Origin: Anaerolineaceae bacterium
Lineage (GTDB): Bacteria; Chloroflexota; Anaerolineae; Anaerolineales; Anaerolineaceae
DNA: 64,000 nucleotides
Assembly: GCA_029975475.1 (NCBI GenBank)
Contig: JARKPB010000009.1
Span: forward strand, 1 to 64,000
Reading direction: 5' to 3'
The notes under the pieces were generated by a model that did not search any database, was not told the DNA's origin, and saw only the letters and a program-made list of their open reading frames with translations. Position numbers and translations under genes: made by a program. Below, piece after piece: positions 1 through 8,750 of this stretch; the first letter of the stretch is position 1; every line of letters starts with the position of its first letter.

Positions 1-1024
1 TGAAACGATCTAGAATTTCTTTCCAGGTACCAAACCCTGAACGGTGACACTCATCGATAATGATGAGATCAAAAAAATCTTCAGGAAATTGTTCAAAGAG
101 GCGCTTGCCCTTGTTATCTTCGTTCCAGAGAGTTTGATAGATGGCAAAATAAAGATCGCGGTTGAGGCTTAGCCTTCTTTGTCCGTCGATCAGAAAGCGG
201 GGGTCATTTTGGCTGCTCGAAAATGCGCTAAACGCATTGTATGCCTGGTCCCGCAGCACAACCCGGTCAGCCAGGAACAAAACCCGAGCGGGTTGCCCAC
301 TGCGATGATGCAGCCAACCTGATTTAACCAGTTTCCATACAATTTGAAAAGCCACAAAAGTCTTTCCGGTGCCCGTGGCCATCGTCAGCAGGATACGCTT
401 CTGGTTGCGCATCATTCTCAGAATGCTTTCCCGAATCGCAGACTCCTGAAAATAGCGCGGCTCCTTGCCGCGTGTCAGGTCGGTTGGCGCGTAAGCGTGT
501 AATAAAGGATTGCGCCTACGGGCTGCCGAGATTGCTGCATTATACGTAGCTCTCAGTTCACCGGTATGTCTCTGGTCCGTGGGGCTAGCAGGAAGGGTAA
601 GCTTTGTGTTTAGTTGCCAACGGCTCCACAACTCTTCTGGGCTGGGGAAACGATCGATTTCCCGAGTTGTGTTGGAGAATGCGTCCCATTCGATAATGTC
701 ATGCCCATTTGTAGTGTAAGCAAAAGCTATTCCCAGGTCACGCGCATAGCTTTTTGCCTGAACCAGTCCGGAAATCGCCGGTTTTCCCTCTTCTTTTGCC
801 TCCACAACTGCAATTGGAAAACTGTCGGTATACCGAAGAATATAATCCACGCGTTTCGGCGGCATTCTTTCCGCTTTTCCGGCTCGCAAAATAATCCGGC
901 CTGCCGTGTACTCCCAATCGGGGCGATAAAAGTGCTCCCGCGTGACCTGGGTACGTGTCCAGCCAGCGATATTGAGTTTTGGATCAATGAGTTGTGCACG
1001 TGTATCGGCTTCGTTTAGTGGCAT
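1..1024 (-). CDS. hsdR: Type I restriction enzyme R subunit (HsdR-like), N-terminal part, cut by window edge
   Basis: Translating the minus strand from the ATG at 1024 gives 341 uninterrupted codons that run off the left edge. Residues 1-140 look like the HsdR N-terminal nuclease domain, with a PD-(D/E)XK pattern (D60, then E75-A-K77). A superfamily 2 helicase follows: Walker A ATGTGKT at 216-222 and a DEAH-like box DECH at 324-327. In the family this subunit cleaves and translocates DNA together with HsdM and HsdS, which must lie outside the window if present. No clear Shine-Dalgarno precedes the start, and no other canonical in-frame start is seen upstream. It could also be a related stand-alone DEAD/DEAH restriction helicase; the missing C-terminus would decide. 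Confidence 0.85.
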   Translation of the reverse strand, partial: MPLNEADTRAQLIDPKLNIAGWTRTQVTREHFYRPDWEYTAGRIILRAGKAERMPPKRVDYILRYTDSFPIAVVEAKEEGKPAISGLVQAKSYARDLGIAFAYTTNGHDIIEWDAFSNTTREIDRFPSPEELWSRWQLNTKLTLPASPTDQRHTGELRATYNAAISAARRRNPLLHAYAPTDLTRGKEPRYFQESAIRESILRMMRNQKRILLTMATGTGKTFVAFQIVWKLVKSGWLHHRSGQPARVLFLADRVVLRDQAYNAFSAFSSSQNDPRFLIDGQRRLSLNRDLYFAIYQTLWNEDNKGKRLFEQFPEDFFDLIIIDECHRSGFGTWKEILDRF

Positions 1025-1095
1025 TCTACTAACTTTCCATTCAACACGATTTGAAATCTTTTTCCCTCTCTTGAGCCAAGCCACCCTTAATTATA

Positions 1096-1121
1096 GGCCA
1101 GCCTGAAAAACCAGGCTGGCC
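1096..1121 (-). terminator. Hairpin downstream of galE
   Basis: A perfect 10-bp inverted repeat (GGCCAGCCTG / CAGGCTGGCC, 6-nt loop) lies 27 bases past the galE stop. On the minus strand it is followed only by an AT-rich tract, not a clean U run, so it is a terminator-like hairpin of moderate strength. It would separate galE from hsdR. Confidence 0.55.
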
Positions 1122-1147
1122 GATCGACTTTACAACCGCATAACCGT

Positions 1148-2161
1148 CTACTCGTACCCCAACACTTCCTTGCGCTTCTTGCCCCAGCGCAGCGCGTCGC
1201 GGATGCCTTCTTCGATCGGCAGCTCGGCTTTCCAGCCGATCAGGCGCAGGGCGGTATCCGCGTTGGCGTAAGACCCGGCGGTGTCGCCCGGGCGGGGCGG
1301 CTTTTCCACTTTCTTTAACTCCTGTCCGTAAACCTTTTCAAAGGCGGCGACCAGCTCGCGCACAGTCACGCCGCGCCCGGTGCCCAGGTTGATCACCAGG
1401 TAGTTGTCCGGCGGGTTTCCGGCGCGTTCAAAGGCGCGGTCAAAGCCCTCCACCGCCAGGACATGCGCTCGGGCCAGATCCCAGACATGGATGTAATCGC
1501 GCAGGCCGGTGCCGTCGCGGGTGGGCCAGTTTACCCCGGTGATCTCCAGCTCGGGCAGTTTACCCACGGCCACATCCACCAGCTTGCCGAGGATGTGGGT
1601 GGGGTAGCGCGCGTGGATGCCTGAGCGCAGCTGGGGGTCGGCCCCGATCGGGTTGAAGTATCGCAGGGCGATGCCCTTCATGCCGTAAGCGGCGCTGAAG
1701 TCGCGCAGGATCATTTCCATCATGTACTTGGTGCGCGCGTAGGGGCTGAGCGGCTGGAGGGGCGATTCTTCGGTAACCATAAAATTATCCGCGTTGCCGT
1801 AAATCGAAGCCGAAGAGGAGAACACCAGGCGTTTACAGCCCAGGCTGTTGAGGATGCGGAACAATTCGACCGATTTGCAGACGTTATCCAGGTAGTACTC
1901 GTAAGGCCGGGTGACCGATTCGGGCACCACAATCAGCGCGGCGCAGTGGATCACGGCGAAGATATCGGGATGCTCGCTGAAGATGCGCCGCAAGGCGGCT
2001 TCATCCGCGATATCTTCCTTGTAAAATATGCGCCCGCGGATGAACTCGGGACGGCCAGTGATGAGCGAATCGAGGATGACCGGGGTGTGGCCGGAATCTT
2101 CCAGGGCAGAAGCGATCGTGCTGCCGATATAGCCGGCGCCGCCGGTGATCAGAACTTTCAT
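1148..2161 (-). CDS. galE: UDP-glucose 4-epimerase
   Basis: This 337-residue protein interconverts UDP-glucose and UDP-galactose, supplying galactose for surface glycans. It has the N-terminal Rossmann glycine motif GGAGYIGS (7-14), the catalytic Ser region FSSSASIYG (114-122) and the YxxxK pair Y141/K145 of extended short-chain dehydrogenases. Length is typical of GalE. The start has a good GGAGGT ribosome site. The gene follows the membrane glycosyltransferase-like gene with a 19-bp gap, so the two are probably one transcript serving cell-surface sugar assembly. Assignment as GalE rather than another NDP-sugar epimerase rests on overall resemblance. Confidence 0.92.
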   Translation of the reverse strand: MKVLITGGAGYIGSTIASALEDSGHTPVILDSLITGRPEFIRGRIFYKEDIADEAALRRIFSEHPDIFAVIHCAALIVVPESVTRPYEYYLDNVCKSVELFRILNSLGCKRLVFSSSASIYGNADNFMVTEESPLQPLSPYARTKYMMEMILRDFSAAYGMKGIALRYFNPIGADPQLRSGIHARYPTHILGKLVDVAVGKLPELEITGVNWPTRDGTGLRDYIHVWDLARAHVLAVEGFDRAFERAGNPPDNYLVINLGTGRGVTVRELVAAFEKVYGQELKKVEKPPRPGDTAGSYANADTALRLIGWKAELPIEEGIRDALRWGKKRKEVLGYE

Positions 2162-2180
2162 GCGCTACCTCCAGGGTTGT

Positions 2181-4214
2181 TTACGGGCAGGTCAGCCCAG
2201 GGATGATCTCGTTCAGCGCCACGGCCCGGTCAGGGGTATCCGGTGTTTGGCGTTGGATGCGCTGCCAGAGCACGCACAGCGGGGCGTTGGTGTATTCGTT
2301 TTGCGCCAGAGCAGCGCGGGTCAAAGCGATTGCCTGGTCCCAGCGGCCAAGATGGGCATACGCCTCGACCAGGACAAAATATTCGTAAGCATCTTCAGGA
2401 TGCAGCCCCTCGGCCAGAGCCTGGTCGCCGGCTTCCGCGGCGCGCTGCCAGTCGCCGCGCTGGCGGGCCAGATCGGCGTGCTCAAAATAATAGCACCAGC
2501 GGCGCGGCGGCTCCCCACCGTACAGGGCGGGCAGCGGCCGGGCTGGAGGCGCATCCAGTTGGATCAGGTCTAAACGGGAAAGCGGCAGAGCCTGCCTGAG
2601 CCGATCGGGGATAATGCCGGCATATCGGTCAATTTCAGGATCCAGCACGCGCAGACAGGCTGGCGGGTTGTAGAGCACGACCAGCAGCTGATCGGTGCTG
2701 CCGTCAAACACGGCGGCGCGGTAATCAACCTGGATGGGTAAACCGGGCGAAAGGGCGGGGATTTCGACCCCCAGGCGCATGGTGGGCCAGGCCAGCCAGT
2801 ATTTCATCTGCCGCGAGGTCGAGTCGGGATCATACAGCCAGTTGAGCGGCGCGGTCAACGAGTTGTCGGTGTAATGCGGCATGTCCGATTCGTTGATCAG
2901 CAGGGTGGTGCCTTCCCGCAGGGCGGGGATGCGCCAGCTCATCTGCCAGAATAAATTCTGCTGAAAAACCCAGTCGCGGCGGTACTCCTGGGCATTGACG
3001 AACTGCATGCCAACCGCCAAACCGAGCAGCAAGCCATAGCTCAGCCCGCGTCCCAGCTTCCCGAAGGGCAGCAGGCCGATCAAAACGGCCAGGAGCAGCC
3101 CGGCGCCAAACATAAAAGGCATGGTAAAGCGGTCGGCAGCAAAGACGACCATGATGGGTAAATCGACCGCCCAGAACGAGCCGCCGGCCAGCGCCAGGCT
3201 GACCAGGGCGATCGCCAGCGGCTGCCAGGCGGCGCGCAGGGCGGGCTTTTCCGGGCGGGCGAAGCGCCAGAAGAAAAGCGCTGACAGGCCCGCGGCGAGC
3301 AGCCCGAGGGCGATAAAGCCGAGTCGGGTGGCGCGCTCCTGGCCGGCCAGGGTGAGCAGGGTGAGCAGCGCGCGCTGCCAGGCGCCGCCGGTGGTGATCC
3401 ACAGGTCGCGGACGGCGCGGGCGAGCAGCTCCGGCAGGGCGGCGCCCGGGGCGCTGAGCAGCTGTTCGGCCAGGGTCGGCTCGTAGCGCAGGAAGCCCTG
3501 GATAAAGACACGCCAGTAAAGCGCGGCACCAAAGAGCAGCAGGTAAGGCAGCCAGGCGAGGATGGTTTTGCCTAAACGCCGGCGCCAGGGCAGCCCGCCA
3601 GCCATAGCGAACCAGAGCAGCAGCGGGCGCAGCAGATCGGGAAAGAAGAAGTATTCCGTGGTAAAGAGATTGAGCGCTGAGGCGGCCAGCGCGGCCAGGG
3701 TCCAGGCCAGACGGCGGCGCTGCGATTGCACCGCGCGCAGCATCAGGTAGAGGGAGAGCAGGTAAGCGCCCAGCACCAGGTAGTAGTGGCTGAAGACCAG
3801 GGCAACATACTGCTGGCTAAACCCGGGATAGACCAGATGAAACGCGGCTGCCGCAGCTGCCAGCTGTTCGCGGCCGGGCCACAGACGGCGCAGCAGCATC
3901 CAGACCAGCAGCGCGCATCCCCAGCGCAAGACCAGCGCAAAAATGTGCCAGGCCAGGGCGTGCGTTCCAAAGATTGGGGTGGTGAGCTGGTAAAGCACAC
4001 CCCACAGGGGACGGTCATACGAAAAGAAATCCGCCAGCCCCTGCGCGCCAAAGCGCTGGCTGATCCACAGCTTGGGGAAGTCATCCCAGTAGAAGCCGAG
4101 GTCAGCCAGGCGGGGGGCATAAGCCAGCAGCGCCAGTAGAAACAGGAATAACGGAACGGCGGCAGGTGAGACGAAAAACTGGAGAAGGCGGTTCAACCGG
4201 TTAGGCAGGCGCAT
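2181..4214 (-). CDS. Polytopic membrane protein, GT-C glycosyltransferase-like, with C-terminal TPR-like segment
   Basis: This 677-residue protein has about ten to twelve hydrophobic segments in its first 420 residues. Its first periplasmic loop carries an acidic pair (FYWDDF, D44/D45), as in GT-C lipid-linked glycosyltransferases of the PMT/ArnT type. The last 150 residues are soluble and contain helix pairs resembling TPR repeats (H-E-DAYEYFVLVEAYAHLG and following). The specific donor and acceptor cannot be told. It sits upstream of galE in an apparent operon, consistent with surface glycan assembly. The start codon has no Shine-Dalgarno, but a TATAAT box ends 7 bases upstream, which suggests a leaderless mRNA. 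Confidence 0.6.
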   Translation of the reverse strand: MRLPNRLNRLLQFFVSPAAVPLFLFLLALLAYAPRLADLGFYWDDFPKLWISQRFGAQGLADFFSYDRPLWGVLYQLTTPIFGTHALAWHIFALVLRWGCALLVWMLLRRLWPGREQLAAAAAAFHLVYPGFSQQYVALVFSHYYLVLGAYLLSLYLMLRAVQSQRRRLAWTLAALAASALNLFTTEYFFFPDLLRPLLLWFAMAGGLPWRRRLGKTILAWLPYLLLFGAALYWRVFIQGFLRYEPTLAEQLLSAPGAALPELLARAVRDLWITTGGAWQRALLTLLTLAGQERATRLGFIALGLLAAGLSALFFWRFARPEKPALRAAWQPLAIALVSLALAGGSFWAVDLPIMVVFAADRFTMPFMFGAGLLLAVLIGLLPFGKLGRGLSYGLLLGLAVGMQFVNAQEYRRDWVFQQNLFWQMSWRIPALREGTTLLINESDMPHYTDNSLTAPLNWLYDPDSTSRQMKYWLAWPTMRLGVEIPALSPGLPIQVDYRAAVFDGSTDQLLVVLYNPPACLRVLDPEIDRYAGIIPDRLRQALPLSRLDLIQLDAPPARPLPALYGGEPPRRWCYYFEHADLARQRGDWQRAAEAGDQALAEGLHPEDAYEYFVLVEAYAHLGRWDQAIALTRAALAQNEYTNAPLCVLWQRIQRQTPDTPDRAVALNEIIPGLTCP

Positions 4215-4221
4215 CGTGGTT

Positions 4222-4227
4222 ATTATA
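4222..4227 (-). promoter_or_regulatory. TATAAT -10 box for the membrane protein-galE operon
   Basis: A perfect TATAAT on the minus strand ends 7 bases before the ATG at 4214. Transcription would then begin at or next to the start codon, giving a leaderless message. No convincing -35 hexamer is seen at the usual distance. Confidence 0.5.
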
Positions 4228-4285
4228 ACAAAGGGTCTGCCTGCCGGAGAAAGAAAATATGCATAAAGATATGACCGCGCCGCTC

Positions 4286-4314
4286 TTCATTATTCTGAAG
4301 CCTTCCAGTATAAA
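4286..4314 (+). promoter_or_regulatory. Sigma-70-type promoter for degV
   Basis: TTCATT, a 17-bp spacer and TATAAA lie 44 bases upstream of the chosen degV start. The position argues against upstream starts such as the ATG at 4259, which would precede the promoter. Confidence 0.5.
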
Positions 4315-4357
4315 AAAAATAGAAAACACGAATTCTGGAGCGGAGGAGAAAAACCCC

Positions 4358-5221
4358 ATGCAAATTGTTACGGACCGCGGCGCGGATATCAGCCCGGAAC
4401 TGGCGCAGGAGCTGAAGATCCACTTTGCCCCGCTGCACATCACCCTGAACGGGCGGACCTATGTCAGCGGGGTTGACCTGCAGGGTGAGGAATTTTACGA
4501 GATGCTCTCTCAGACCGATAGTTTTCCGACGACCTCGACCCCATCGCAGGGAGACTTTGTCGAGATTTACAAACAACTGGCCAAACAGGGCGAAGAAATT
4601 CTTTCCGTGCATATTTCGTCCGGGTTAAGCGGCACCCTTTCCGCGGCGCGCACGGCAGCGGAGCTGGTTCCAGAGGCGAAGGTTACCTTTTTTGATTCCA
4701 AAACGCTCTCTTGTCCGCTGGGCTGGATGGTAGAAGCCGCCGGGCGGGCAGCGCGCGCCGGCTGGGATACGCCGCGAACCCTGCAGCTGCTGGAAAAATT
4801 GCGCGAAAAGACCCAGGGTCTGTTCACCCTGGACAGTTTGAATTATCTGATCCACGGCGGGCGCATCAGCCATTTAAAAGGCTTGCTGGGATCTCTGCTG
4901 AAGATTAAACCGATTATCGGGGTGGATAAAGACAGCGGAAAGTACATCACCCTGCGCCAGGACCGAACATTCGGGCGCGCGCTGCAGGGCATTGTCCAGG
5001 TAATTGAAAAATGGTATGGACCGGGCAGCGCCCTGCGCATTCAACTGCTGCACGGCAAAAACCCGGAGGCTGTAGCCGCCTTGAAAGAATCCCTGAGCGC
5101 GGTCTTTCAGGTTACCTGGCTGCCGACCCTGCCAATCGCGCCAGTGCTGGGCGCGCACACCGGTCCCAGCCTGGTTGGCCTGGCAGTAGCACCGATCGAT
5201 GTTTTTACGGATATTGCGTAG
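4358..5221 (+). CDS. degV: DegV family fatty-acid-binding protein
   Basis: This 287-residue cytosolic protein has the DegV fold, known to bind a fatty acid; family members (FakB) present fatty acids to the FakA kinase. Visible family features are the N-terminal MQIVTDRGADISPE strand, the TSTPSQGDF segment, the SSGLSGTLSAAR helix and the GGRIS..KG..GSLLKIKPI region. The start at 4358 was chosen because a strong GGAGGAG site lies about 9 bases upstream; the open frame extends further but lacks DegV-like residues. No fakA-like gene is nearby. It is divergent from the membrane protein-galE operon and ends at a hairpin terminator. Confidence 0.88.
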   Translation: MQIVTDRGADISPELAQELKIHFAPLHITLNGRTYVSGVDLQGEEFYEMLSQTDSFPTTSTPSQGDFVEIYKQLAKQGEEILSVHISSGLSGTLSAARTAAELVPEAKVTFFDSKTLSCPLGWMVEAAGRAARAGWDTPRTLQLLEKLREKTQGLFTLDSLNYLIHGGRISHLKGLLGSLLKIKPIIGVDKDSGKYITLRQDRTFGRALQGIVQVIEKWYGPGSALRIQLLHGKNPEAVAALKESLSAVFQVTWLPTLPIAPVLGAHTGPSLVGLAVAPIDVFTDIA

Positions 5222-5244
5222 CGCTTGATCGCAAACCGTCAACG

Positions 5245-5271
5245 CCGCCCGGTTCAATTCCGGGCGGTTTT
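5245..5271 (+). terminator. Rho-independent terminator after degV
   Basis: An 8-bp GC stem (CCGCCCGG / CCGGGCGG) with a 7-nt loop is followed by TTTT on the plus strand, 24 bases past the degV stop. It touches the 3' end of the convergent DUF1232 gene. Confidence 0.75.
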
Positions 5272-5680
5272 ACTTTATGTTCAGCAGTCCCCACAGCCCG
5301 CGCGCCAGAAGATAGAGCAACCCGCCCCAAATCAAAAGCACCAGAAGGGCATAAGCCCAGCGAACCTGTTTTTTCTCGGCTTCCATTTTTTCCGCCGCCA
5401 GGCGAGCATCAGCCATCACTTCCGGCGGAATCAGGCGAACCGCCAGGCGGATGTAAAGCGGAGTAAGGATGAGATCATCCAGGTAGCCCAGAACGGGAAT
5501 AAAATCCGGGATCAAATCAATCGGGCTGAAAGTGCGCGCAACCACAAAGGCGGCAAAGGCGCGAGCGTACCAGGGCGTGCGCGGGTCGCGGTAAGCCAGC
5601 AGCAAGGCGTAAGCATCGCGCTTGATCCGCCGGGCGGCGGCTTTGAGCGTATCCATTGTTGGCATGGGATTTTTCTCCAT
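5270..5680 (-). CDS. DUF1232 (YkvA-type) small membrane protein
   Basis: This 136-residue protein has the DUF1232 signature: a helix ending in ARTFSPIDLIPDFIPVLGYLDDL (in two parts, residues about 49-71), rich in Pro and Asp, then a hydrophobic helix. A second transmembrane segment (LLVLLIWGGLLYLLA) lies near the C-terminus. The family is widespread and its function is unknown; a membrane location is inferred. A second ATG six codons downstream could also be the start. It is convergent with degV. Confidence 0.82.
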   Translation of the reverse strand: MEKNPMPTMDTLKAAARRIKRDAYALLLAYRDPRTPWYARAFAAFVVARTFSPIDLIPDFIPVLGYLDDLILTPLYIRLAVRLIPPEVMADARLAAEKMEAEKKQVRWAYALLVLLIWGGLLYLLARGLWGLLNIK

Positions 5681-5716
5681 AAAAACAGCCCGTATTGTAA
5701 AGCATACTGTCAGGAA

Positions 5717-8047
5717 TCAGGGGATATTCTGCGAAGGGAGTTTGAAAAGCGCCCCGCCGCTGCTTAAGAACTGTCTCCCTTCTTTGCCAATCGTCTGCCA
5801 GCAGTCAAAGTCATTGATCGCCCGCGGCGGGCTGCCCTCGCCGACCCACAGGACGCAGCCGGGTTGATACGCCAGCCAGTCTGCCGGGCTGTCAGCAGAC
5901 CAGTTTTCATCGTCCAGTACCAGGAAAGCCGGCTGGCGTAAATCCACCTTTGTCTGCTGAGATAACGGGTAAGCCTGCCAGCAGCCCGGCAGCAGCAAAC
6001 GGAAATTCCCGTACGTGAGCAGGTAGGCGGGACATTCGGCTTTCGCAGCGGCCAGGGTAAGCCGCAGCGGCGGATCGCCCGAGGTTGACAGAGACTGGCC
6101 GGTTTCGATCCATTGCGGCGCAGCCTCCTGAACTTTGAGCTCCTCATAAACACTTGCTGCGGTGCGCGAGTTGCGCATCGGCCAGGGCCAGTACACACCC
6201 CGCGGCCGAAAGCGCCCAATCAGGTCCGGCAGGTCTGCAATCCCATCTGGCGCGGATGTAGCCAAAGCCAGCGCGCTGATGCGCGGATCTACAAACGCCA
6301 CTTCACGGCTGGCCAGCGGGACAAGGTCGCGCGCTGGCAGACCCGATTGAATCAACAAAGTTTCCCCGCCGGGCAGCCGCACCAGCAAAGCGGATCGGCC
6401 GCCCTGCGCCCAGAGGGTTAGCCTCAGCCGCCCATCCAGACGCGGATAAAGCCCTGACCAGACGATCCCGGCTGCAGCAGCGACCAGCAGCGCAACAAGG
6501 GCCGGCCGAGTCCAGGGCTGCTTCTGCCAGTACACGCGCGTAAACCATGCCAGAAGGAATATGAAATAGATCCCGAGCGCAATCCAACCGGGCAAATCCG
6601 CCAGATTGAGGGAAGCCGTGGGAACCCGGGCAAGGCCGCGGGCGGCCGCATTGGTCAGCAGGGCCGGCAGCCAGGCCAGCGGGCTGAAAAGGCGCGCCAG
6701 GGGCAGCCAGACAAATGCCAGCAGCAAGACCAGGCCTCCAGCGACCATCAGCATCGGTTGAAGCGGCAGAACCAGCGGATTGGCCAGCAAAGCGATTAAA
6801 GAAAAACGATGAAAATGATAGGCGGTCACCGGCAGGGTGGCCAGCTGGGCCGCCAGGGTGACCAGAAAATATTCACTGAGCGGTCCGCGCAAGCGCTTCG
6901 CCCAGCCCCCGGGCAGGACCCGCAGCACCCAGCGGTCGGCCAGCGCCTGCATCCCGTCCACCAGCGTGATCATGCCCAGCGTGGCGGTAAACGAAAGTTG
7001 AAAACTGACATCTCCAATCAGGTCGGGGTCAACCGCGGCCATCACCGCGGCGGTAAAAGCGAGCGCATTCATCCCTGAGTGGCGGCGGCCAATCTGACGG
7101 CCGATCATCGCCATTCCGCCCATGATCGCCGCGCGCACCACGGGAGGCTCCGCGCCAACCAGCAGGGTGTAAACCCCAATGAGCAGCAGCGCGGTCAGAG
7201 CTGACCACCAGCGGGTCAGTAATTTTTCAAACAGGCGAAAGATCAACCCGACCAGCAGTGAAATATTGAACCCGGAGATGGCAATAATGTGCGCCAGGCC
7301 GGTCAGGCGGTAGGCTTCCGCCAGATCCGGCGGCAGGCCGGCATCCAGCCCAAGCAGAATGCCCGACTGCAGCTCGGCCTCATCGCGCGGGTAGAGCACC
7401 ATCAGCAGGCGGCGGGCCTGACCGCGCAGACGGTAAAGGGCGGAATAGAACGGACTGCCCTGAGCGGCGGCAATCCGGCGGATTTGAGGATAATAAAGCA
7501 CCGTACGGATTCCCTGACGCGCCAGGTATTCACGATAACCGTAAGACCGGGTAACGGACGGCGCCCGGGGAATACCCCAAACCTCTACGCGGTCGCCATA
7601 AGCCCAGGTGGCTCTAGACGGTGTCCAGACCAGCGCGTCGCCCCTGACCGGCATGCTGGTGGAATTATCATCTAAATTGAGTCTGTCCACGCGCAGGCGG
7701 AAGGAAAGGCGCCCGTTCTTTTCTTCAGGCATGCTGATTATCTCGCCCTGCAGCCGCAGCCGGCCCCAGTTGTTATACCAGGCCAGGTCGCCCAGCGTCA
7801 CCGCCGGCCGGGCCAACCCGGCGCGCAGACCGCCCAGAGCGATAAAAGCGATCAACAACCCTGCCGGCAGGGGACAGCGACGGCGAAAAACCGCGTAACC
7901 GGCCAGGCGGGGGTTCCACCGGCTTTCCAGCCATGCCAGCAGCCCAAACAGCAAGACCGCCGCCAGCCAGTCATACCAGGGAAGGGACAAACCGCTGCCC
8001 AGCCCCAAGCCGAGTAAAAAAGCCCCGGAAAGCCAAAGCAGCGGCAA
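5717..8047 (-). CDS. comEC: ComEC/Rec2-type competence membrane protein with degenerate metallo-beta-lactamase domain
   Basis: This 776-residue protein resembles ComEC, the channel that moves transforming DNA across the inner membrane. Hydrophobic N-terminal segments are followed by a soluble OB-like region (DUF4131-like), then the Competence domain with the hallmark GLAHIIAISGFNISLLVG (about 250-267) and eight or so membrane helices. The C-terminal 200 residues align in layout with the beta-lactamase-like domain, but the metal motif is gone: where family members have a THxDxDH-type signature this one reads ATSAPDGIADL. The start is a TTG with a GAGG site 5-6 bases upstream. Whether it supports DNA uptake is uncertain; no comEA or pilus genes are in view. 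Confidence 0.85.
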   Translation of the reverse strand: MPLLWLSGAFLLGLGLGSGLSLPWYDWLAAVLLFGLLAWLESRWNPRLAGYAVFRRRCPLPAGLLIAFIALGGLRAGLARPAVTLGDLAWYNNWGRLRLQGEIISMPEEKNGRLSFRLRVDRLNLDDNSTSMPVRGDALVWTPSRATWAYGDRVEVWGIPRAPSVTRSYGYREYLARQGIRTVLYYPQIRRIAAAQGSPFYSALYRLRGQARRLLMVLYPRDEAELQSGILLGLDAGLPPDLAEAYRLTGLAHIIAISGFNISLLVGLIFRLFEKLLTRWWSALTALLLIGVYTLLVGAEPPVVRAAIMGGMAMIGRQIGRRHSGMNALAFTAAVMAAVDPDLIGDVSFQLSFTATLGMITLVDGMQALADRWVLRVLPGGWAKRLRGPLSEYFLVTLAAQLATLPVTAYHFHRFSLIALLANPLVLPLQPMLMVAGGLVLLLAFVWLPLARLFSPLAWLPALLTNAAARGLARVPTASLNLADLPGWIALGIYFIFLLAWFTRVYWQKQPWTRPALVALLVAAAAGIVWSGLYPRLDGRLRLTLWAQGGRSALLVRLPGGETLLIQSGLPARDLVPLASREVAFVDPRISALALATSAPDGIADLPDLIGRFRPRGVYWPWPMRNSRTAASVYEELKVQEAAPQWIETGQSLSTSGDPPLRLTLAAAKAECPAYLLTYGNFRLLLPGCWQAYPLSQQTKVDLRQPAFLVLDDENWSADSPADWLAYQPGCVLWVGEGSPPRAINDFDCWQTIGKEGRQFLSSGGALFKLPSQNIP

Positions 8048-8062
8048 GCGGTCCTCAACTTC

Positions 8063-8674
8063 TCATTTAAATTTCAAGAAAGGAATTATCATCGGCGTGC
8101 GCCGGGCATATTCCGAGTAAGCCGGGCCAAATTCAGCGCGCAGTTTGCGCTCTTCAAACCAGGCGCCAATGAAGAGGTAGGCGCTAAAACCGAGGTTCAG
8201 CGCCAGCAGGTTGCCGCTCATCACCGGCATCAGCCAGATGAACAGCAGGCTGCCGGTGTAGATCGGGTGGCGCACCCAGCGGTACAGTCCCGCGGTCACC
8301 AGGCGCGGCGGGCGGGCGGCATCCGCCTGCGAGGTTCCCAACGCCTGAGACCAGCCCAAAAACTCGCCCGCGCCGGTCTGCTGGACGGCAGCCAGCACCA
8401 TCACTCCGCCAGCCGCCTGACCAAGCAAACTTAGCACGCGCCAGGGCATGGGAATGATATACAGCAGCCGATCCGGCAGCAGCCAGGCCAGCAGCAGCAG
8501 CGGAATTAAAAGCAGCCCGCCCTGCAGGCTGAAAAATAACCGGTACCAGCGGTGAACCGATGGGCCAAACCAGCGTTCAGCCAGGCGTTTGGCTGTGTGA
8601 GACGCCAGCAGCGAATGCACCGCTCCGTAAAGCCCGCAAGCCAGCAGCAGAAGCGTAAAGCTTAGACCGTTCAT
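8063..8674 (-). CDS. Membrane methyltransferase-like protein (isoprenylcysteine methyltransferase / NnrU family)
   Basis: This 203-residue protein has about five hydrophobic segments and the ICMT/PEMT-type signature near its C-terminus: GLYRWVRHPIYTG (residues about 130-142) followed by EERKL..EFG..Y..Y (about 172-188). Family enzymes use S-adenosylmethionine to methylate small or lipid substrates in the membrane; the substrate here is unknown. It lies 15 bp upstream of comEC on the same strand and is divergent from the redoxin gene. Confidence 0.75.
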   Translation of the reverse strand: MNGLSFTLLLLACGLYGAVHSLLASHTAKRLAERWFGPSVHRWYRLFFSLQGGLLLIPLLLLAWLLPDRLLYIIPMPWRVLSLLGQAAGGVMVLAAVQQTGAGEFLGWSQALGTSQADAARPPRLVTAGLYRWVRHPIYTGSLLFIWLMPVMSGNLLALNLGFSAYLFIGAWFEERKLRAEFGPAYSEYARRTPMIIPFLKFK

Positions 8675-8750
8675 GTTTTCCTCACCGCTAATCTTTTATA
8701 ATCAATTTAACTATTCTAGTGTGATTTTTGAAATTGAGGCAAATACCCTG

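Noticed and set aside
614-1018. Plus-strand open frame of 134 codons
   Set aside because: It lies antisense to the HsdR-like gene, whose minus-strand frame has clear nuclease and helicase motifs.
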